Translations under genes and position numbers: made by a program
Shown: positions 57,837-64,000 of the stretch, in pieces
How the letters are laid out: each line of letters opens with the position of its first letter
How positions within the stretch are numbered: the stretch's first letter is position 1
Source of the DNA: JAIPEI01 sp964443135
Lineage (GTDB): Bacteria; Desulfobacterota; DSM-4660; Desulfatiglandales; HGW-15
Assembly (NCBI GenBank): GCA_964443135.1
Contig: CAYUBQ010000003.1
Location: 1-64,000, forward strand
Reading direction: 5' to 3'
DNA length: 64,000 nucleotides
Notes under the pieces: generated by a model
Told to the model about the DNA's origin: nothing
Databases searched by the model: none
Seen by the model: only the letters and a program-made list of their open reading frames with translations

Positions 57837-58991
57837 ATGCCCCTGCCCCCGTTGCCGCCCATGAAGACGATCTTTCGAATCACCATCGTGGTCCTCTGTA
57901 CAGCCGTCCTGATGGTCCTGCTGGGGGAGGCCTACCTGCGCGGGCACTACTTCGGCCTGCCCACGAGCGAGAAGCACCATCCCCATCCCTACCTGCAGAC
58001 CGTGCTCCGCAGGGACGTTCCTTTCATCGACGGGGAGGCCCTGACGGAAGAGGGGTTCCGGAGGACCGGGCCCACCCGTACGGGAGAGCGGGTCCGCAGG
58101 GTTCTCGTGGTGGGCGACTCGTGCGCCTTCTCCATCAGCAGCAGCTCGGAGGCGCAGTCCTTTCCGACCCTCCTGGAGGCGGGGCTGAACCGGTCCTTCG
58201 AAGAGGCGTTCGAGGTGTACAACGCGGGCGTGCCCGGCTACGGATCGCTGCAGATGCTCCTGTGGCTGGCGCAGGTGTTCGACGAGGTGGATCCGGACGA
58301 GGTGGTGATCTACGGGGGGTGGAACGACTTCCGGATCCTGATGCACGACCGGGGCATGCTCTACATCGAGAACAACTGCCTGGGCATGCCCCGCATGTAC
58401 CGGCACCGGGACTACTGGGAGCTGCGGGACCGGGAGGCCGGCGCGTTTCGGCGAATCCTGAGGAAGCTCTACCTGTACGACATGCTCTCCTTCCGGTTGG
58501 AGACGCACTACGTGAAGAAGCAATTCCGGGAGTTCCGGCGGAACCACGCCCTCTCGGAGCTGCCGCCCGAACCGCTCCTCATCGACGAGGTCTTCGCCAA
58601 CTTCGAGACCAACCTGGAGAACATGATCGCCCTCTCCAGGGGCCGGGGGGCGGAGGTCTCCCTGGTGACGCTCGGGACCCCCCTCCGAAGGCGGTACACA
58701 CCGGCTCAGGAACGGACCGTTCGAGAGCGGTTCGACCGGGATTTCCTGAGGCTGGCACCGGCGGAGATGGCCCGTTACGCCTTCGGGTTCAGCGACATTG
58801 CGAGATCCTTGGGGAAACGGTACGGCTGCACGGTCTTCGACTGGGAGCGGTGGTACCACCAGGCCGGGGACGACGACGCGAGCATGTTCGTGGACCTGGT
58901 CCACCCCTCGGACGAGGGCTACGCCTTTCTCGTGGAGTGCGTTCTCGCCCAGCTCACGTCCCGGGCGGGAACGCGAACGCCCGCTCCCTGA
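57837..58991 (+). CDS. SGNH/GDSL-like hydrolase, membrane-anchored
   Basis: A 384-residue protein with an N-terminal anchor (FRITIVVLCTAVLMVLLG) and an SGNH hydrolase-like domain. Block I is VVGDSCAFS with Ser, the block II Gly is in NAGVPGYGS, block III is GGWNDF, and block V is DLVHPSDEGY with the Asp-His pair. Such proteins deacetylate or acylate surface polysaccharides. Start is uncertain: ATG 57837 has GGGAG only 2-3 nt away, ATG 57861 (MKTIF) has none. The catalytic residues are complete, but the substrate is unknown. Confidence 0.8.
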   Translation: MPLPPLPPMKTIFRITIVVLCTAVLMVLLGEAYLRGHYFGLPTSEKHHPHPYLQTVLRRDVPFIDGEALTEEGFRRTGPTRTGERVRRVLVVGDSCAFSISSSSEAQSFPTLLEAGLNRSFEEAFEVYNAGVPGYGSLQMLLWLAQVFDEVDPDEVVIYGGWNDFRILMHDRGMLYIENNCLGMPRMYRHRDYWELRDREAGAFRRILRKLYLYDMLSFRLETHYVKKQFREFRRNHALSELPPEPLLIDEVFANFETNLENMIALSRGRGAEVSLVTLGTPLRRRYTPAQERTVRERFDRDFLRLAPAEMARYAFGFSDIARSLGKRYGCTVFDWERWYHQAGDDDASMFVDLVHPSDEGYAFLVECVLAQLTSRAGTRTPAP

Positions 58992-59004
58992 AACGGACCG
59001 GACC

Positions 59005-59562
59005 ATGGACAGGGCACGCGACCTCAAGTCCCTTCACCGCCGGATCGTGCGGTGCGTACGCTGCCCCCTCCACGAGTCCCGGCGCCACGCGGTGCCCGGG
59101 GAGGGCGACGCCCACGCGGCCCTGATGCTGGTGGGCGAAGCGCCCGGCGAGCAGGAGGACCTGCAGGGACGACCCTTCTGCGGCCGGGCCGGCCGCTTCC
59201 TGGACCGGCTCCTGGAGGAAGTCGGCCTGGAGCGTCCGGGGATCTTCATCACCAGCACGGTCAAGTGCCGCCCGCCCGACAATCGCAACCCCCGAAAGCC
59301 GGAGTCGGACACCTGCCGTGACCTGTGGCTGGAGCGCCAGGTCGCGCTGATCGACCCGAAGGTCGTCGGGCTCATGGGAAAGGTGGCGATCGAAGCGATT
59401 CTCGGGGAGAAAGGGAACCTGAGGGACCTCCACGGCCGGCGGTTCGACCGGGACGGGAGGGTCTACCTGGCCACCTATCATCCCGCCGCGGCCATGCGGT
59501 TCCCGGAGGCCGCCGGTCACATCGAAGCCGACTTTCGGATGCTCGCGGAACTGGCGGGTTGA
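59005..59562 (+). CDS. Family 4 uracil-DNA glycosylase
   Basis: An iron-sulfur uracil-DNA glycosylase of 185 residues. Cluster cysteines CVRCPL near residue 17, a Cys in STVKCRPP and one in SDTCRDL; active motif GEAPGEQEDLQGRPFCGRAG near 45; the C-terminal motif HPAAAMR. It removes uracil from DNA. ATG 59005 lies 13 bp after the SGNH stop and has no clear ribosome binding site, so it may be translationally coupled. The family is typical of archaea and of thermophilic or anaerobic bacteria. Confidence 0.93.
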   Translation: MDRARDLKSLHRRIVRCVRCPLHESRRHAVPGEGDAHAALMLVGEAPGEQEDLQGRPFCGRAGRFLDRLLEEVGLERPGIFITSTVKCRPPDNRNPRKPESDTCRDLWLERQVALIDPKVVGLMGKVAIEAILGEKGNLRDLHGRRFDRDGRVYLATYHPAAAMRFPEAAGHIEADFRMLAELAG

Positions 59563-59587
59563 GCGCCGCGGCACCGCCCCGCTTGTC

Positions 59588-60480
59588 TCAGTCCGGGACC
59601 ACGGAGAACTGCTCCCGGCACTCCCGCTCGCGGCCCCGCACCACCCGCCTCCCCGCCAGGGGACCGCTCTGCTCCGTGACCACGGTGCACTGGTCCTCGT
59701 GGCCGTCCCGCTCGTAGTAGATGACCACCCAGTCCCGGTCCCTGCCCAGGTCGTGGGCGCGGGCCGTGTTGGAGAAGTGGGCCGTGAGCCGCCACCCCTC
59801 CCGCTCCGTGTGGAGGATCGGGATGCGGCGATCCCCGTCCGGGTTGAAGCGCCTGGGCCGGACGGTGCGGAGGGCCCCGCCCCGGCCCGGTCCCGGTAGT
59901 CCCGGTCCACCTCCAGGAGCAGGGCCACGCCCGGCCGGGGCTCCCCGGGGCGGCTTCCGGTTTCGCCGCGGTGCGCCCTGCGGGCCCGCCGCCGGCTCGA
60001 GCGGCTCAGCACGGCGTCGAGGGTTTCGCGGACCCCCCGGGCCCTGCGTTCCCCGATCCCCGGAACCGACGCGAGTCTGCCGTCGTGCGCCGCCACCTCC
60101 AGGTCTTCCAGGGTCTCGACCCCCAGGGTCTCGTGAATCCGCCCGGCCAGCTTCTCCCCGACCCCGGGAACGGTGGTGAAGAGGTCCTCCGGCGAGATCT
60201 GTCCTTCCAGCCGGTCCAGCAGGCCGAGGCGCCCGGTTCGGACGAACTCCCTGACGGCCCCCGCGATGCTGCGGCCGATGTGCGGAAGCTCCTCCAGCCT
60301 TCGGTCCCCCATGCCCAGGGCGAGGTCGGCCATGGAGACGCCGGCCTGCTCGATCTCACGCGAGGCCCTCCGATAGGCCTGGACGCGGTACGGGCTCCCG
60401 TCCTGGGCCTCCAGCAGGGCGGCCAACCGGTCGAGCAGGTCGGCGATCTCTTCGTTGGAGGGGCGGTTGACCGGGTTCAC
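59588..60480 (-). pseudogene. PolX-like helix-hairpin-helix protein with a frameshift
   Basis: The N-terminal 200 residues carry a PolX-type helical domain (NEEIADLLDRLAALLEAQDG, YRVQAYRRASREIE) and helix-hairpin-helix motifs (VPGVGEKLAGRI, VPGIGERRARG). After a linker ending VALLLEVDRDYRDRA the frame shifts. A different frame continues with RRFNPDGDRR, ILHTEREGW, WVVIYYERDGHED and stops at 59588. The break is in a GGGGCGGGG tract near 59875-59890 and is equivalent to one missing base. It may be an assembly error rather than true decay. No polymerase or PHP domain follows. Confidence 0.75.
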
Positions 60481-60558
60481 GCGCTCTCCTTCCTCCTTCC
60501 CGAGGCCGCGCCGTCCCGGACGCTCCCGCCCGGGACGGCGCGGGACCGGATGTTCGGG

Positions 60559-62274
60559 CTACGAGGCCCTTGGAACCGCGGGCAGGCGGATTTCGACCTC
60601 GGTCCCCCGGTCGGAGGAGTCCACGGTGAGCCGACCCCGGTGCTCGTGGACGATCCTCTGGGCCATGGTCAGGCCGAGCCCGGAGGCCTGCGGCTTGGAG
60701 CCGTAAAAGGGCTCGAACACGTGCGGCAGGTCCTTCGGGGAGATCCCTCCGCCGGTGTCGGCAAACAGGAGGCAGACCCATCCCTCCCGCGCGCGGACCC
60801 GGATCTCCAGCTCCCCGCCGTTCGGCATGGCCTCCAGGGCGTTCTCCAGGATCTTTTCGAATGCGACGCCGATGAGACCGGGGTCGGCGGTCACCTCGGG
60901 GAGCCCGTCGGGGACCCTCCGGTGGATTTCGACCCCCCGGGATTCCAGCCGCTTTCTCCAGCCTCCCGGAAGGGGATCCACCAGGTCCGCCGCAGCGACG
61001 CGGCCGGGCTCAGCTTTTCGGAGGCTCGTGAGCTCGTGAATGTCGGCCACCATCCGCTCCAGCCGCTGGACCTCCATGAGAATGATGTGGAGCCAGTTTT
61101 CCGGATCTTCCTGGCCCGCGTACCGTTTCTGAAGGCGGAGGGCGAAACCCCCGATGGTCATGAGCGGGTTCCGCACCTGGTGGGCGATGCCGGAGGCCAG
61201 CCTGGCGAGCTCCTCCTCCAGCCGCTTGCGGTCGGTGATGTCCACGGCGATCGCCCGGACCCCCCGGGTGGTCCGGTTCCTCACCATGGCGCTGGAGTGC
61301 ACCAGCACGGGGAAACGGGTGCCGTCCTTCCGCACCGCCGTGTACTCCGTGGCTCCCACGGGCTCCCCGGTCATGATCCTTTCCATATCGTCGCGGAACC
61401 TGCGGAGGTCCTCCTTGGCAAAGAGATCGTCGACGCGGAGACCCCGTCGGAGCTCCTCCGGGGAAAGGCCGAACGCCTCGAGCCCGCTCCGGCTCATGAA
61501 CAGGAACCGCCCGGCGCCGTCCGTTTCGTAAATCGTCTCCGGGAGCAGGTTGGCCAGCTCCTGGTAACGCCTCCTGCTCTCCCTCAGGTCGCTGTCGCGC
61601 TCGTGGATTTCCGCGGCCATGGCGTTCACGTCGCTGATGATGGCATCGACGTCCCGCTGCCTGCCCGGAGCGAGGCGGTGGCCGTAGGAGCCCGAGGCGA
61701 TGGTCTCGAGTCCCCGGGCGAGCCTGGTCAGCGGACGGCGCAGGAACACCCTGAGCAGGATCCGGATGACCACCATCACGGCCAGGGTGACGCAGGCCAT
61801 CACGACGAGGATGGATATCAGTGCGGTCTTCCGGGCCGCCAGCAGGTTCTTCGTGGTGAGGGCCGCCTCGATGCGACCGATCTCCTGCTCCCGGTAACGG
61901 ACCGTTCTCGCAACGGTGACCAGGTCCGGCTCCCCGGGGGGCCGTTCCTCGTAGAGGACGGCGCCCGTCTCGTCCAGGACGTGCAGGCCCACCACCCCCT
62001 GCGTCTGGGCATACGCGTCGGCCACGGTGCGGACGGCGTGGTGGTTGACGTTCCAGAGGGGAAGGGTCAGCGCGGCCGCGAGCTTGTCCGCCATGTCTTC
62101 GGCCCGCTGCTCCAGACGGCGCTCGGATCGGGTCACCGAGACCTTGTACTGGATCAGGCTCAGACCGGCGGAGACGGCGATGATGGTGAGCGCAATCCCG
62201 ATGGTGAGGTCGCTTGCGATGGTGCGTCTCTGGAGAAATCCGAAGGGTTTGCTTGTCCGGGTGAACTGGTCCAT
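60559..62274 (-). CDS. Membrane sensor histidine kinase with HAMP and PAS
   Basis: A 571-residue kinase. The first membrane helix (LTIGIALTIIAVSAGLSLI) precedes a periplasmic sensor of about 110 residues. A second helix (ISILVVMACVTLAVMVVI), HAMP, PAS at about 235-350 (ETIYETDGAGRFLFMS), HisKA with His in LASGIAHQVRNPL, and an ATPase domain (ENALEAMPNG, DTGGGISP, GLGLTMAQRIV) follow. ATG 62274 has GAAGGA 7 nt upstream; GTG 62295 is an alternative. No response regulator is adjacent. The solute-binding protein 63 bp upstream could supply or share its signal. Confidence 0.92.
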   Translation of the reverse strand: MDQFTRTSKPFGFLQRRTIASDLTIGIALTIIAVSAGLSLIQYKVSVTRSERRLEQRAEDMADKLAAALTLPLWNVNHHAVRTVADAYAQTQGVVGLHVLDETGAVLYEERPPGEPDLVTVARTVRYREQEIGRIEAALTTKNLLAARKTALISILVVMACVTLAVMVVIRILLRVFLRRPLTRLARGLETIASGSYGHRLAPGRQRDVDAIISDVNAMAAEIHERDSDLRESRRRYQELANLLPETIYETDGAGRFLFMSRSGLEAFGLSPEELRRGLRVDDLFAKEDLRRFRDDMERIMTGEPVGATEYTAVRKDGTRFPVLVHSSAMVRNRTTRGVRAIAVDITDRKRLEEELARLASGIAHQVRNPLMTIGGFALRLQKRYAGQEDPENWLHIILMEVQRLERMVADIHELTSLRKAEPGRVAAADLVDPLPGGWRKRLESRGVEIHRRVPDGLPEVTADPGLIGVAFEKILENALEAMPNGGELEIRVRAREGWVCLLFADTGGGISPKDLPHVFEPFYGSKPQASGLGLTMAQRIVHEHRGRLTVDSSDRGTEVEIRLPAVPRAS

Positions 62275-62337
62275 GGCGTCATCCTTCGCGTCCACAAGGA
62301 AAGGCCGGTTCGATGAGCCCCCTCCCTTCCCGCACCT

Positions 62338-63090
62338 TCACGGGACGTCGATACGGTGCTTTCTCCGGATCTCCTCCAGCACGCCTTCCGAGGTCATGCC
62401 GGAAAGCGCCCGGTTGAAATCGGCCACCACGGCCCGGCAGCCCGGGACCCGTTTCGACACGCCCAGGTGGAGGGGTTTCACCTGGAGGGGCGGTTGGAGG
62501 GGCTCGAGACGGCCCGCTCCCCCGGGAATCCGGTGTTCGAGGAGGTGCCTGGCCGTGTAGAGGTCGATGACCGCGAGGTCGATGCGCCCCCTGAGAAGCT
62601 TTCGCAGGTTGCTCTCGTCGTTGTCCGTGGGTTCCTTGGTGAGGTAGTCCGCCCGATCGAAGGCGGGGGAGTTCACGTAGCCCCGTACCACCCCGATCCG
62701 GTACCCCTCGAGATCCTGCAGGCGGGTGTAGTCGATCTCCGCCTCCACCCGCTTGTAAAAGACCAGGTAGCTCCAGGCGAACGGATTCGAGAGGGCGAAG
62801 GTGCGGGCCCGCTCCGCAGAGTGGTAGGCGGGATACATGGCATCGGAGTCCCCCCGCGCGACCCTGCGAAGGACCCGCGCCCAGGGCATGAAGGTGATCT
62901 CCACGCGGTATCCCGCCCGTTCGAAGGCCCGGCGGACGATCTCGGAGGTGAAGCCGAGATTCGGGAGGTCCCTTCCGACGTAAGGCGCCCAGTCGAGCGT
63001 GGCCAGGGACACCCGCTCCTCGGTCCGTCCCGGCGGGGCGGAGGAGAGGAGGGCCAGGAGGAGGACGGTCGTGAAAAGGCGTCTGCGCAT
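62338..63090 (-). CDS. Periplasmic amino-acid-type solute-binding protein (family 3)
   Basis: A 250-residue protein with a signal peptide (RRLFTTVLLLALLSSAPPG) and a bacterial family 3 fold: LDWAPYVGRDLPNLGFTSEI, FMPWARVLRRVARGDSDAMY, the hinge LEGYRIGVVRGYVNS, and RGRIDLAVIDLYTA. No ABC permease or ATPase genes are adjacent, and the next downstream gene is a sensor kinase. A signalling rather than transport role is therefore plausible. The ligand is unknown. Confidence 0.85.
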   Translation of the reverse strand: MRRRLFTTVLLLALLSSAPPGRTEERVSLATLDWAPYVGRDLPNLGFTSEIVRRAFERAGYRVEITFMPWARVLRRVARGDSDAMYPAYHSAERARTFALSNPFAWSYLVFYKRVEAEIDYTRLQDLEGYRIGVVRGYVNSPAFDRADYLTKEPTDNDESNLRKLLRGRIDLAVIDLYTARHLLEHRIPGGAGRLEPLQPPLQVKPLHLGVSKRVPGCRAVVADFNRALSGMTSEGVLEEIRRKHRIDVP

Positions 63091-63123
63091 GGGGGTCCCG
63101 GGGCGGAGCGGTTCGACTTCCAG

Positions 63124-64000
63124 CTACCGTTCGAGCTCTACCGCCCCTCCCGGACGGTCTTCCGGCAGAGGGGCGTGTCCCTCGATCCATCTCCGATGGC
63201 AGATCCGCACCCCTTCCTCGATCCGTTCGCGGGGGACCAGGAGGGAGATGCGGAAGGAGGTCGTGGTGACGCCGGCCAGGGGGATCCCGTTCCTGCGGAG
63301 GAGATCCAGGGTGGCGGTCAGGGCCAGGTTGTTTCGGTTCAGGCCCTCGCCGATGAGCGAGAGGGCGGCCAGCTCGTGGTCGAAGGCGATGCCGTCCCCG
63401 AACCGGCCGGCCAGCTCGGACTCCAGGTTCTCCCAACCGTAGACGTTCGCCGTGGAGACGACGAACCCGGCCCGGGAGCGACCGGCGTCCGCAGCGACGT
63501 GGGAGACGTTGACCTCCTTGATCTGCACCTGCCTCTCCTCCAGAAGGCGAACGGCCCGGTCGAAATGCTCCAGGGCGTCTGTTCCGAAAAACCGGACCCG
63601 GGTGATCCGCTCCTCGCTCACCACGGCCTGAACCCCCGTGATCGCCTCCGGAGGCATCAAGCGGACGACGGTTTCTCTCCCCGGCGCAAAGGAGGCGCGG
63701 GCGTAGACGGCGATCTGCTTCTCCTTGGCGAACTGTACCGCGTGGGCGTTGAGCACCTTGGCTCCGGCCGTGCTCATCTCCTGCATCACAGGGTAGCTCA
63801 GCTCCGGCAGGTGCCGGGCGTCGGCCACCATCGCGGGATCGGCCGAGTAGACGCCGTCCACGTCGGAGTAGATCTCGCATCGATCCGCATCCAGGGCGGC
63901 CGCGAGGGCCACGGCGGTGGTGTCGGACCCGCCGCGGCCCAGGGTGGTGATGTCGCGTTTGTAGCTGACGCCCTGGAACCCGCCCACGATCACCACCTTT
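63124..64000 (-). CDS. lysC: Aspartate kinase, C-terminal part only (cut by window)
   Basis: The frame is open to the window edge, so the start lies beyond base 64000. The visible 292 codons include the end of the kinase domain (GGFQGVSYKRDITTLGRGGSDTTA, EIYSDVDGVYSADP, ELSYPVMQEMSTAGAKVLN). Two ACT-like regulatory domains follow (AVVSEERITRVRF, then a second with LSLIGEGLNRNNLA). It phosphorylates aspartate for lysine, threonine and methionine synthesis, usually with lysine or threonine feedback. Which amino acid inhibits it is not deducible. Confidence 0.93.
   Translation of the reverse strand, partial: KVVIVGGFQGVSYKRDITTLGRGGSDTTAVALAAALDADRCEIYSDVDGVYSADPAMVADARHLPELSYPVMQEMSTAGAKVLNAHAVQFAKEKQIAVYARASFAPGRETVVRLMPPEAITGVQAVVSEERITRVRFFGTDALEHFDRAVRLLEERQVQIKEVNVSHVAADAGRSRAGFVVSTANVYGWENLESELAGRFGDGIAFDHELAALSLIGEGLNRNNLALTATLDLLRRNGIPLAGVTTTSFRISLLVPRERIEEGVRICHRRWIEGHAPLPEDRPGGAVELER

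Overview
The window looks like one scaffold of a high-GC (visibly about two-thirds G+C), anaerobic, Desulfobacterota/deltaproteobacterium-like chromosome, probably a metagenome-assembled genome because a 100-N gap lies at 42422-42521. The assignment is an inference from gene content: free-standing desulforedoxin, pyruvate:ferredoxin oxidoreductase joined to an Ech-type NiFe hydrogenase, B12-dependent ribonucleotide reductase, an MglA-like GTPase module, many PAS kinases and receivers, and a gene that appears to use selenocysteine. I saw no rRNA, convincing tRNA, CRISPR array, prophage or intact insertion sequence.

Layout. 1-9.4 kb: chemoreceptor (cut by the window edge), TypA, PAS protein, B12-binding radical SAM enzyme, desulforedoxin, phosphodiesterase-fold enzyme and a chelatase-like/nucleotidyltransferase-like fusion. 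9.4-12.8 kb: HPP membrane protein, Pgk and an eRF1-like protein. 13-21 kb: a signalling island with receivers (one with Glu in place of the phosphoacceptor Asp, one degenerate), a STAS-like protein, a CheB-CheR-PAS fusion, and a NarL-type kinase and regulator. 21-26.5 kb: VKOR-DsbA, MoCo-carrier-like protein, MgtC, Hsp20 and a six-BON secreted protein. 27.0-35.2 kb: an apparent ten-gene operon porGDAB-echABCDEF that would oxidise pyruvate to acetyl-CoA and pass ferredoxin electrons to protons while translocating ions. 35-41 kb: BON, DUF2267 and PRC-barrel stress-type proteins, NrdJ and GlgC. 41-48 kb: HtrA-like protease, the gap, Lon-like protease, kinase and SppA. 48-52 kb: HPF with a cold-shock domain, then an RNA-repair operon rtcB-archease-sixA-phosphoribosyltransferase. 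52-64 kb: a second receiver/STAS pair, AmrS-type radical SAM enzyme, a dead transporter remnant, a DUF4388/MglA/TPR module, SGNH protein, uracil-DNA glycosylase, a frameshifted HhH protein, a sensor kinase, a solute-binding protein and the C-terminal part of aspartokinase.

Two observations stand out. First, rtcB (50506-51951, minus) is interrupted in frame by a single TGA exactly at the universally conserved metal-binding cysteine (DIN-C-GVRL context). The TGA is followed 14 nt later by a 6-bp hairpin with a GGGUCU loop, as in a bacterial SECIS element, so this looks like a selenocysteine RNA ligase.

Second, about twenty intergenic regions carry the same roughly 21-bp element (GAATAC-A/C-GGAT...ACCCCATT, or its GGGTTTTCCCGATA variant). 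It lies at a fixed position against the -35 hexamer, and in most cases a TA- or CA-starting -10-like hexamer follows 16-18 bp later. The downstream genes are those of rtcB, nrdJ, glgC, Hsp20, BON proteins, por-ech, an HPF-linked protein, AmrS, the eRF1-like protein and others. This suggests one large regulon with a dormancy, energy-limitation or stress flavour whose regulator is not identified here.
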